A stretch of DNA of 38,317 bases from assembly GCA_028818695.1 (NCBI GenBank), contig JAPPNK010000009.1:1-38317 (forward strand), given 5' to 3'. This document shows, one piece after another, positions 23,396 to 30,640 of the stretch. This stretch comes from Candidatus Poribacteria bacterium (GTDB taxonomy: Bacteria; Poribacteria; WGA-4E; GCA-2687025). Made by a program: the position numbers and the translations under genes. Every line of letters begins with the position of its first letter. Positions within the stretch are counted from its first letter, which is position 1. Under the pieces are notes generated by a model. It did no database searches. It saw only the letters and a list, made by a program, of their open reading frames with translations, and was not told the origin of the DNA.

Positions 23396-23805
23396 AGCGG
23401 AGGGCGGCGTTGGCGGCATGGTTCTGCGTCTGTTGCGCGGCGGGCTGCGGCGGAGATCTCGGACCGGAGGAGACCGCTATCGCTTTTATAGAAACCTATG
23501 TGTACGAGGCGAATCAGGAGAAGGCGCTGCTCCTGTCTGATGCGCTGGCGGCTGAAAAACTGCGCAAAGAGCTCGCCGAAGTCGCGCCGCACCGCCAGGA
23601 CGGCTTTGAGGAAGCGGCGCAAAGACCGCCCATTCATCGAACGCTTGTCGACAAAACGCAAGAGGACGACAAAACGATTCTCTACACCTACCGCGTCGAG
23701 ACGCGTCCAAAGTCCGGCGGCGTTTTCTCCCGCATGATGCTCATCCACCTAAAGCGGAGCGAGAAAGGCTGGCGAGTGATCAACTACGACTTCTGGAACG
23801 ACTAA
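23392..23805 (+). CDS. Small lipoprotein of unknown function
   Basis: A 137-aa protein with an N-terminal signal and lipobox AAGC (Cys19), so it should be lipid-anchored. The mature part has a cone-like pattern: a helix about 25-45, a charged middle, and strands ending KGWRVINYDFWND, a pattern seen in NTF2-like/DUF4878-type lipoproteins. It begins four bases before the hisH stop and is thus the last gene of the his transcript. It is convergent with the hydrolase gene, and the two stop codons share bases. Confidence 0.7.
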   Translation: MKRRAALAAWFCVCCAAGCGGDLGPEETAIAFIETYVYEANQEKALLLSDALAAEKLRKELAEVAPHRQDGFEEAAQRPPIHRTLVDKTQEDDKTILYTYRVETRPKSGGVFSRMMLIHLKRSEKGWRVINYDFWND

Positions 23806-25067
23806 GGAACCTCCGCCGTCCGCTCAATCGACCCGCCGTCTGTAAGATGGACGACCGCCTTCCACACATCGCCCCTGCGCGACGGCGCCGACCCCTGCAG
23901 CCATGTCGTCTTGTAATTCGTCAAGTACGGCTCCACATAGGCGCGGTCGTAGAGACCGCCGTTGCGGTAAAACTCCACATAGTCGACCGTCTCCGGATAA
24001 AGGCTGGCGAGGCGAACCCACCGCCGTCCGTCATACTCGGCGCCCGGCTCCAGCCCCTGCAGATAGTACCGCTCCTCTTCGGGCAGCGGCGGCAGATCGA
24101 TGCCGATCCCTTCCGCCATTCGCCGCGCAAAAAACTGATCTTCGCCGCGCGTGATCGTCCAGTCTGTCGGCGGTTCCTGTTTCGTGTTGTTGTTGTAGTA
24201 GCCCCATGAGGCGCGCTCGTTGTAGGTCACTTTCATGTTTCCGATCGCCTGCGAATCCTCGTTGAAGACGATCGGTTTGCTCAGCTCCCAGCTGCGCATT
24301 TCCTGTATCATCTGGTGGATGCGCTGGCGCGTGCAGCCGTTGCCATGGACGAGTATGACGTCGCTCGCGTCCGCGACGGTTCGGTTGGTGTAGCTTCCGC
24401 CGCCGCTGCATCCGACAGGGATTCCCGCCGATTCTTCCCGAGCCAGACGCAGCAGCGACGCCATCCCCTCCGCTGTCTGAACGACTGGGCGGGCGCTGTA
24501 CGGCTGCAGGTTGTGTTCATTTGCCGGCTCGATGATGACGTTGCTTCCGCCGACGGCGTGGAGCCATCTGGACGCCGTAACGACCGCGTTTCGGACGGCG
24601 TCGTCGTCTCGGAGGCGCCGTATCTGCGCCGGGTAGAAGCAGCTGACGATGACAACCATGCCGAGCTTGTCAGCCGCCCGAATGAGCCGCTCCATGCGGT
24701 TCGCCGCCGCTTCCTCCAGACGCTTCCCGTCTGCGCCGAACGGGTTGACATCCATGGCGCTTCTGTTCTGCACCGTCGCGCACGGTCCGCCGCCTTGAAA
24801 TCCGACCGTGAAGGCGCGCAGCCCATGCGCATGCCACTCTGGGAGCGCCGCTATCAGATTGTCCGTGTTCGTTTCAGGGTCGAAGTCGCCGCGCCCCCAC
24901 TTCGAATAACGGGACGGGTCCGATTTGTCGTCCAGGACGCCCTGTATGAACCGCGCGTTCATGAGAAGCCCATGCGCTTCCGACCGGCTTCCGTCGATCT
25001 CGGCGTAGGTCGGTTTTCCGTTGATGAGAAACGATTCGCCCTGTATGGAGAGGTTCGTGTTGTCCAT
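23802..25067 (-). CDS. Glycoside hydrolase-like protein (GH5-like TIM barrel)
   Basis: 421 aa. The order of strands resembles clan GH-A barrels, with a candidate acid/base Glu184 in IIEPANEHN and a candidate nucleophile Glu270 in PIVFNEDS; the spacing of about 86 residues is plausible for this clan. An N-terminal GESFLINGKPTY segment is typical of such enzymes, and a C-terminal beta domain follows from about 330. No signal peptide is visible. It follows a sulfatase by 19 bases in the same orientation, so the pair may act on a sulfated glycan. Exact family and substrate are unknown. Confidence 0.75.
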   Translation of the reverse strand: MDNTNLSIQGESFLINGKPTYAEIDGSRSEAHGLLMNARFIQGVLDDKSDPSRYSKWGRGDFDPETNTDNLIAALPEWHAHGLRAFTVGFQGGGPCATVQNRSAMDVNPFGADGKRLEEAAANRMERLIRAADKLGMVVIVSCFYPAQIRRLRDDDAVRNAVVTASRWLHAVGGSNVIIEPANEHNLQPYSARPVVQTAEGMASLLRLAREESAGIPVGCSGGGSYTNRTVADASDVILVHGNGCTRQRIHQMIQEMRSWELSKPIVFNEDSQAIGNMKVTYNERASWGYYNNNTKQEPPTDWTITRGEDQFFARRMAEGIGIDLPPLPEEERYYLQGLEPGAEYDGRRWVRLASLYPETVDYVEFYRNGGLYDRAYVEPYLTNYKTTWLQGSAPSRRGDVWKAVVHLTDGGSIERTAEVP

Positions 25068-25086
25068 GCGCGTCCGCCGCTTTCGG

Positions 25087-26496
25087 TTAAGCTGTTATGT
25101 GGGTTTGGTTAAAATCGATCCAGTCGCCGCGCGCTTCGCCCCACTCTTTGAGGCGGGCGTGAAGATCGTCTAAAACGCCCCTTGCGGACGGATCGCCCGC
25201 TCGGTTTTGCGTCTCCAGCGGGTCGTTTTGAAGGTCGTATAATTCGGGGATGTCGTCCGGGTCGTATACATATTTCCATCTCCCGCTGACGACGGCGCGC
25301 CGTATGTCGCCAATAGCGGGATTCCCTGAATAGCAGATGTAAGCGGGCTGCGCATCCAGAGTCTCCCCGCGCTGAACGCAGCCCCAAAGCGAGCGCCCGT
25401 CCAGCCCGTTCGGAATGGGCAGCCCCGCCGCCTCCAGCAGCGTCGGCATGATGTCCAGATGCGAGACAACCTCCTCAACGGCGCGGGGCGTCTGACCGGG
25501 AACCTTAACCAAAAAAGGAACCCGAACCGCCTGCTCATACATCTCCATCTTTTGATACATCGCATGCTGCCCAAGATGGTCGCCATGGTCGGACATGAAG
25601 AAGACCGCCGCCTCGTCCGCATGACCCGACTCGTCCAGCGCGTTCAGGACGCCGCCGACCGCGTCGTCCGCGAGGCGAACCAGCCCAAGATGCGCCGCCC
25701 ATGCGCGTCTCCATGCGTCTAAAGAAACCCCCTCAGCCATCCGCGCGGCGATGCCTCGGCGCCGGTTGAGCGGCTCGCCGATAGCGGGTACGCCGACATT
25801 TTCAGGCAGCTGAATCTCGCGCGGATTGAACATGGAGGCGTACGGCTCCGGCAGAACAAGCGGCGGATGCGGCGCCCACAGATATAAAAACAGGGCGAAG
25901 GGGCGCTCGCGCGGCTCCCGTAAAAACGCCTCCGCCTGCCGACCCCAGTAGGCGTCTTTGAAATGGCGCGCCTCATACGGAAAGACGCCCGTTTGCGCGT
26001 TCGAATATGCCCGCTCAACCGGCTTCCCGCCATGGTTTTCAATGGAATGGCTTTTATACCGCTCGCGTCCGCCGGGGTACGGATTGTCAAGCGCGTTCTC
26101 CTGGGCGTAGCGCTTATAGGAGCCGTTGTCGTTCCAGAGCGCGAAACGGACGCGCTCGCGCAGGGACGGACGAACGCGGATATGGTCGACGCCGATGTGG
26201 GCGACATCGTAGCCGGCGTTGTACAGCGCCTCGTGGATCGGGGTATGGTCGCCGGCGCGCTCCCCGCGCCAGTCGTTCGTGACGATGCCGTTGGCGGTCG
26301 GGTAAAGCCCTGTCGCAAGCGCCGTTCTAGCGGGCGCGCAGAGCGGGGCGGCGTTGTAAGCGCGCGTGAAACGAACCGACTCGGCGGCGAGACGGTTGAG
26401 CGCGGGGACTGCTTCAACGCCCGCCTGCGTCATGCCGAGGCTGTCATGGCGCTGATGGTCGGTCATGATGAAAAGCAGGCTGCGGCGCGTTGACAT
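25087..26496 (-). CDS. Sulfatase (formylglycine-dependent, type I)
   Basis: Second sulfatase of the window, 469 aa, only distantly related to the one at 4574-5992. The FGly motif is C53-A-P-A-R57 followed by TALATG; metal-site segments LLFIMTDHQRHDS and FMSDHGDHLG are intact. The tail YDLQNDPLETQNRAGD is typical. No signal peptide or clear ribosome-binding site is seen before the ATG. It heads a two-gene unit with the GH5-like hydrolase. Confidence 0.92.
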   Translation of the reverse strand: MSTRRSLLFIMTDHQRHDSLGMTQAGVEAVPALNRLAAESVRFTRAYNAAPLCAPARTALATGLYPTANGIVTNDWRGERAGDHTPIHEALYNAGYDVAHIGVDHIRVRPSLRERVRFALWNDNGSYKRYAQENALDNPYPGGRERYKSHSIENHGGKPVERAYSNAQTGVFPYEARHFKDAYWGRQAEAFLREPRERPFALFLYLWAPHPPLVLPEPYASMFNPREIQLPENVGVPAIGEPLNRRRGIAARMAEGVSLDAWRRAWAAHLGLVRLADDAVGGVLNALDESGHADEAAVFFMSDHGDHLGQHAMYQKMEMYEQAVRVPFLVKVPGQTPRAVEEVVSHLDIMPTLLEAAGLPIPNGLDGRSLWGCVQRGETLDAQPAYICYSGNPAIGDIRRAVVSGRWKYVYDPDDIPELYDLQNDPLETQNRAGDPSARGVLDDLHARLKEWGEARGDWIDFNQTHITA

Positions 26497-26529
26497 AGGG
26501 GGAGTGTAGGGGAGCGCGGCGCGTTTTGC

Positions 26530-26850
26530 AAGAGCGGTTGAAAAAGGCAGCGCCTATAGGCGATGACATTCGTTTTTATGCGAGAGCCCGTCGACCCATG
26601 CCGTCATTCTCGCGAAAGCGGGAATCTTAGCCTTTGTCTGAACTAGGTTATAGGATTGAAAAGATTGGCAGGAGGATTGCCGAAAACCGATGCGCCGCCC
26701 GCGCCATGCCCGCATCCCCGCTTTCATCCAGCGTCCCGCATCGTCAAGATACTTCCGCGAAGCATGTCCCCGTGAAAACGGGGAGCGGGAATCCAGAGTC
26801 CAGCAGACGATGTTTCGCATTCGCATGCCGACATGTCTCAACTAAAGCCT
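26530..26850. repeat. Degenerate repeat block
   Basis: This 500-base gap holds a short CCTATAGGCGATGA core (about 26552), a palindrome TTCTCGCGAAAGCGGGAA (about 26595-26615), a CCCCGTGAAAACGGGG hairpin (26767-26784) and, at 26830-26847, GACATGTCTCAACTAAAG, a decayed inverted end of the MITE-like repeat. No convincing gene is present between 26497 and 27000. Confidence 0.6.
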
Positions 26851-26869
26851 TAAAGTCAGAGTTTGCCGT

Positions 26870-26898
26870 TTGCTAAAACATCGCAACAGCGCTACGAT
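26870..26898 (+). promoter_or_regulatory. Possible promoter for the 27001-28441 gene group
   Basis: TTGCTA (26870-26875), 17 bases, TACGAT (26893-26898). Each box matches consensus at four of six positions. It is the best candidate upstream of the three unknown plus-strand genes. Confidence 0.35.
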
Positions 26899-27000
26899 TG
26901 CTGTACGCGAAAGATTACGGTAGAAGCGCCGAAGCAGAAAACGGCGACAGCTCCTGATGTTGCGCAAGCCTGCGGGAAAGCGTCTTGAAGTCGGAGATCG

Positions 27001-27213
27001 ATGATGACACAAAAATGCTGGTCAATCTTTTTTAAACTCACCCCTGGCTCTATCAGATTCTCACGCAAGAGGGACAAAGACGGCAAGATCAAGCAGGATT
27101 TCCAATGGAAAGCTCCAACCGTCTCCGCAGGAAAAAAAGACGGAGCCGGCAATATCATACGGGAGTGGCGATGGGGACCTCCCCCCGCCTCTGCAGGGAA
27201 AAAACGCGCTTGA
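27001..27213 (+). CDS. Small protein with tandem W-P-SAGK motif
   Basis: Unrecognised 70-aa basic protein. Two tandem units align: KDGKIKQDFQWKAPTVSAGK (about 27-46) and KDG-AGNIIREWRW-GPPPASAGK (about 47-68). The pattern K-D-G...[DE]-[FW]-x-W...P-x-x-SAGKK is kept although codons differ, which favours real coding. GGAG precedes the ATG by five bases. No signal peptide or membrane helix. The gene is 24 bases upstream of the next one on the same strand. It could be a fragment of a longer repeat protein. Confidence 0.5.
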   Translation: MMTQKCWSIFFKLTPGSIRFSRKRDKDGKIKQDFQWKAPTVSAGKKDGAGNIIREWRWGPPPASAGKKRA

Positions 27214-27237
27214 AGCGACGGTAAAGAGGGATCCACA

Positions 27238-27899
27238 ATGGCTTCCAAACGGTTCAAACTGATCATCATTGGCTTGTTCTTGGCCGTTCTCATCTATGTA
27301 GGCACAGCCATTTTGAACAACTTTATCGAGAACAAGCTGCTTGCCTCGCTGATTGTCTACGCTGTCATCGGCGCATACCCGCTCATATCGTTCTTACGGT
27401 GGCTGTTTTCCTATGAAGCGCGCGAAGCGCGGCTTAGACAAAAACCCATCGAAAATACGCTGCGGTGGGCGCTTGCCAACTCCCCTTCGGAATACAAATA
27501 TCTAAAAGATCGGTATTTTAATGCCGACAGGCATGGTACGCCGGAATCCTCCGCCTCGTCGTCAAACATTGAGAAAAATACGGATGTAGACAATCGGGTA
27601 GAGCGCGCCTACAAACGCTTCTACGATGCGTTGAGCGGGCTGCCGTCCGATTCAAAAGGTACGGGGCGTTCATTGAGAATCTTGCCAAGGGGGCGTCCGC
27701 GTCGCCGCGCGTTAATATGTCTCTTCTGGCTGCGCCGTCTGACGATCCCGCCGAGTTTGAGGCGGCGGTGTCCGCGTCCGTCCGGCGGTACGGCGTTCAG
27801 GAGGGTATGCTCCGCCTGGCGGAGTCGCATCCAGAATGGAGAATGCGACTTTATGAATGGCTGCGGGCGCGTCAGAAGCGCCTGCAACCTCAACGCTGA
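27238..27899 (+). pseudogene. Two-helix membrane protein, interrupted by a -1 frameshift
   Basis: The frame from ATG 27238 encodes two transmembrane helices (about 6-26 and 35-58) and a charged helical region to about residue 139. It then becomes Arg-rich and out of character. A second frame (-1) from about 27657 to the stop at 27899 reads naturally: RYGAFIENLAKGASASPR, then DDPAEFEAAVSASVRRYG and LAESHPEWRMRLYEWLRARQK. The switch coincides with AAAAGG at 27654-27659. A single missing or extra base (mutation or assembly error) or programmed slippage would explain it. Combined length would be about 220 aa. AGAGGGA lies before the start. Function unknown. Confidence 0.6.
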
Positions 27900-27928
27900 A
27901 GCTGCATAGATACAAACGGAGACTGAAC

Positions 27929-28441
27929 ATGACAGACCAACGAGCGGAGCGGAATCGAGCGGCAAGGAGAACGCTGAAGAAAGCGCTGGACGAGGCGCAT
28001 GAAGCGTTGAAAGAAGCGGCTCCCGCCGAATGGAACGCGTACAAAGAGGCGGCGGATGCGGCAACTGCGGCGTCAAAAAAGGGAGAGCCGTCTATAAAGC
28101 CGTTTCGGACGATGTGGGCGGCAAAGAAGGAACTGTGGACAGTGATGAAAGCGCTGCGAACGCTGAAAAAAGCGGCGCCTGCAGAATGGAAGGCGTACGA
28201 AGAGGCGGGGAATGCGTTAGGAGCGGCGCCTGCGTTAGAGGCGGTACTAGATGCGGCGGACGAGAAGAAAGCGGTAGAGATATCGATGGCGTTATTAAAA
28301 ATAAAGAACGGATGGTCTATCAAGGGGCTTCGATCGGAGCGGGCGGCGAAGAAGGCGGAGAAGACGCTGAAAGAAGCGGAGAAGGAGCTGAAAGAAGCGG
28401 CGCCTCTGGCATGGAAAGCGTATGAAAAGGCGGCTGAATGA
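27929..28441 (+). CDS. Helical repeat protein with AAP-x-x-W-x-AY units
   Basis: Unrecognised 170-aa soluble protein, very rich in Ala, Lys and Glu. Three units share LK-x-AAP-x-x-W-x-AY-x-x-A (residues 27-42, 79-94, 154-169). Two are longer: residues 51-95 and 126-170 align over 45 positions, each beginning with an SIK segment and an AAKK helix. Coiled-coil or helical-hairpin repeats are likely. No signal peptide. GGAG lies eight bases before the ATG. It ends a run of three unknown genes. Substitutions between units are mostly conservative, so it is not a simple recent DNA duplication. Confidence 0.7.
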   Translation: MTDQRAERNRAARRTLKKALDEAHEALKEAAPAEWNAYKEAADAATAASKKGEPSIKPFRTMWAAKKELWTVMKALRTLKKAAPAEWKAYEEAGNALGAAPALEAVLDAADEKKAVEISMALLKIKNGWSIKGLRSERAAKKAEKTLKEAEKELKEAAPLAWKAYEKAAE

Positions 28442-28513
28442 TAGACGGAGCGGCAGGATCGGTCTCAACGTTCCGCTGGAAGACGGCTCTCTTTTGAAAA
28501 AAGCGATCAGCCG

Positions 28514-29227
28514 CTAGGCGATGCCGATGATGTGCGAGGCGTTGTAGCCGTTCTTCGGCAGCTTCGGATTCTTTTTCAGGTCGTTTTTCTGGGCGGAGAC
28601 GCGCAGCTTTTTCAGGTCGTCCCTGCGCAGGACGCCGTCCCGCCGTTCGTCGGTCGGGTTCTGTCCCCGCGCCTTATACGGCTCCAGCGCGTAGATCTCC
28701 TTCACAATCTTTTCTGGGAAGTAGAGCTGCGATGTGACGACCGTCCGCTCGTCCAGATGCACCTTGAAGTGGATATGCGTCAACCTGCCTCGATACCAGC
28801 CTGGGAACAGCGTCTCAAACTCGACCTGCCCGTTTTTGTCGGCGACCTGTATGCCGCGCAGGAAATCCTCTCCCCGCGCGTCGATGCGCCCTCTGTCGCC
28901 CTGCCGCGCATAGCCCGAATAGACGCCCCTCGGATCCGTATGCCATATCTCCACCCATGCGCCCGGAACCGGCTCGCATTGAGAGACGCGCACAATCTCC
29001 AGCTTGAGCAGCAGCGGAACGCCCTCCCGCTTTTCAGTGATGTCTTTGCGAAACTGCTTCGGGTTGAAGTAGAACGGTCCGGCGGTTTGGGACGGCGTCA
29101 AGACGCAGTCGGGACTCTTTTCGGAGTCGCTTTCAGGGTCGCTCTCTGCCGCCGCGCGCAACCGCGCGGAGACGCCGGTCAGCCCGAAAGCGGCGGCCGC
29201 TTTTTGAAACCATTCGCGTCGTTTCAT
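28514..29227 (-). CDS. Intradiol ring-cleavage dioxygenase, Tat-exported
   Basis: Non-haem Fe(III) enzyme family (protocatechuate 3,4-/catechol 1,2-dioxygenases) that opens catechol rings between the hydroxyls. In this 237-aa protein the four iron ligands can be placed: Y103 in GVYSG, Y145 in PGWYRGRLTHIH, and H151 and H153. The N-terminus KRREWFQKAAAAFGL is a twin-arginine signal, so the folded enzyme is probably exported, unlike classical pathway enzymes. It lies downstream of a cytochrome P460-like lipoprotein on the same strand; a joint periplasmic redox role is inference. Substrate unknown. Confidence 0.88.
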   Translation of the reverse strand: MKRREWFQKAAAAFGLTGVSARLRAAAESDPESDSEKSPDCVLTPSQTAGPFYFNPKQFRKDITEKREGVPLLLKLEIVRVSQCEPVPGAWVEIWHTDPRGVYSGYARQGDRGRIDARGEDFLRGIQVADKNGQVEFETLFPGWYRGRLTHIHFKVHLDERTVVTSQLYFPEKIVKEIYALEPYKARGQNPTDERRDGVLRRDDLKKLRVSAQKNDLKKNPKLPKNGYNASHIIGIA

Positions 29228-29266
29228 GTCCCTCTCCTAGACGTTAGATTGGGCAGGCGGCGCGTT

Positions 29267-29305
29267 CCCGCGGCCGTCTCGGTTCGTTTAATAGACGACC
29301 GCGGG
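29267..29305. other. Strong stem-loop between cytochrome and dioxygenase genes
   Basis: CCCGCGG (29267-29273) and GTCT (29276-29279) pair with AGAC (29293-29296) and CCGCGGG (29299-29305), with a two-base internal mismatch. No T-run follows on either strand, so it may be an RNA processing or stability element rather than a terminator. Confidence 0.55.
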
Positions 29306-29316
29306 CGCGGCTCGGT

Positions 29317-29835
29317 TTATTCTAGGACAGTGAAGCTATAGTCGGTTTCAGCCGCCGCCATGTGGCATCCGATGCATCCTTCGCCGCCAGGGGGACCTTC
29401 GCCCACTTTCATGAAGTCGGCGTCAGCCGATTCGCGGGCGTATTTCACAAAGATCCAGTCGTTGGCTTCCTCAACGGCGCCAGCCTTTTTCGTCATGATC
29501 GCGACGAAGCTGAGAAAGTCGAGACCCTCGCCGGTTCCCGCCTTGACGATGATCGTTCCGTCCGGATACGGAAAGACCTGCTCGCCGTTCGGCGCAAGAG
29601 TTTCCCGCGTCTGGTTCACGTACACCTCTTTGGTTCCTTTGTGCGGAACCTCCTCTTTGAGCGGAATCGTCTCGGCGTTCATTTTGAGCCACGTATCAAA
29701 CCCGTTGATCGACGCGGGGAGTCCCATGACGCCAACAGGATCGGGATCGGGGTCAGGTTCTTCATCTTCGCCGCATCCGATGAAGAGGAAGGCGGCGGCT
29801 AGCGCTAACAGCAGCGTTTTGTTCAATTTGTTCAT
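29317..29835 (-). CDS. Cytochrome P460-like lipoprotein
   Basis: A 172-aa protein with lipobox FIGC (Cys21), an acidic Asp-Pro linker and a domain resembling cytochrome P460: YPDGTIIVK, the FVAIMTKKAG strand, the DWIFVKY strand and a C-terminal c-type haem site C-I-G-C-H near residue 155. P460 enzymes oxidise hydroxylamine and use a Lys-haem crosslink; a Lys in the MTKKAG strand is a candidate, but this cannot be proved here. It is paralogous to the gene at 29959-30495. AAAGGA precedes the ATG. Confidence 0.8.
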   Translation of the reverse strand: MNKLNKTLLLALAAAFLFIGCGEDEEPDPDPDPVGVMGLPASINGFDTWLKMNAETIPLKEEVPHKGTKEVYVNQTRETLAPNGEQVFPYPDGTIIVKAGTGEGLDFLSFVAIMTKKAGAVEEANDWIFVKYARESADADFMKVGEGPPGGEGCIGCHMAAAETDYSFTVLE

Positions 29836-29877
29836 GTTTGTTGCGTCCTTTCTGGTTTCGCAGTTCCGCGTTGGTTG

Positions 29878-29906
29878 TTTATATCATAGGCGAATTTTGA
29901 ATGCAA
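29878..29906 (-). promoter_or_regulatory. Candidate promoter of the 29317-29835 gene
   Basis: On the minus strand TTGCAT (29901-29906), 17 bases, TATAAA (29878-29883). The -10 box matches five of six positions. It indicates that the two P460-like genes are transcribed separately. Confidence 0.45.
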
Positions 29907-29958
29907 GCGTTCTGAACAGGCGAAAATGGCAAGCCCGTTGTCCGCCGTCCGCAGCCCG

Positions 29959-30495
29959 TCATTCTAGGACGGTGAAGCTGTAGTCGGTGTCGGCGGCTTT
30001 GACGTGGCAGTTTTCGCACAGCCGCCCCTCGAACGCTTTCCGAAACGAGCTGTCGGCATTGTCGCGCAGGTACTCGATGAACTCCCAGTCGTTATGGTTC
30101 GGGTTCGTTCCCTTCTTTTTCGTCATGACCGCGACGAGGCCGACGAAGTCCTTGCCGGGGGGAACGGCAGACTTGACGATGATCGTTCCGTCGGGGTACG
30201 GATATTGGTTCTCCCCGCCAGGCGCGATCGCCTCCCGCGTCTGGTTGATGAACACATCTTTCGTTCCTCGATGCGGGTCGGCCGGCTTGGGCGGTATCGG
30301 CTCCGCGTTCATTTTGAGCCAGGAATCGAACCCAGCGGTCGACTCAGGGAGGCCCGGCAGCGGTTCCGACGGCTGGACGACGGGACCGTTCGGATCGGTC
30401 GGCTCCCCGCCGTTCGGCTCAACCTGCGGCTCGTTGGAGCCGCATGCATTAAACAGGAGAAACAGAGCAGCCAAAAGGGCAGTTCGTTTCATCAT
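29959..30495 (-). CDS. Cytochrome P460-like lipoprotein, second paralogue
   Basis: A 178-aa protein with lipobox FNAC and a Pro/Gly-rich linker longer than that of its neighbour. The domain matches the adjacent paralogue throughout: GFDSWLKMNAEPIP, YPDGTIIVK, GLVAVMTKKKG, DWEFIEYLR, and haem motif C-E-N-C-H. Both end in the same TDYSFTVLE. The ATG pair at 30495/30492 with AAGGA just upstream is preferred to the earlier in-frame start at 30519. Tandem duplication is clear, but the linker and haem-proximal loops have diverged, suggesting different partners. Confidence 0.8.
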   Translation of the reverse strand: MMKRTALLAALFLLFNACGSNEPQVEPNGGEPTDPNGPVVQPSEPLPGLPESTAGFDSWLKMNAEPIPPKPADPHRGTKDVFINQTREAIAPGGENQYPYPDGTIIVKSAVPPGKDFVGLVAVMTKKKGTNPNHNDWEFIEYLRDNADSSFRKAFEGRLCENCHVKAADTDYSFTVLE

Positions 30496-30530
30496 CGAAT
30501 CCTTGCGTTGAAATGTCAAATCAGATTATG

Positions 30531-30559
30531 ATTTTATGCTCTTTTAATGCATAGCGCAA
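30531..30559 (-). promoter_or_regulatory. Candidate promoter of the 29959-30495 gene
   Basis: On the minus strand TTGCGC (30554-30559), 17 bases, TAAAAT (30531-30536; five of six). It lies in the divergent gap before the plus-strand membrane protein. That gap also carries a palindrome ATTCCCGTCTGCGCGGGAAC (about 30588-30607). Confidence 0.5.
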
Positions 30560-30640
30560 CTCAAAAATGCGGGCGCCGGCGCATCTGTATTCCCGTCTGC
30601 GCGGGAACGACGATCGAAAGGATCCGAAAATGGACGCGAA

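Noticed and set aside
26892-27293. Open frame on the minus strand across the small repeat gene
   Set aside because: It is antisense to the 27001 gene and lacks a ribosome-binding site; the apparent repeats mirror the plus-strand ones.
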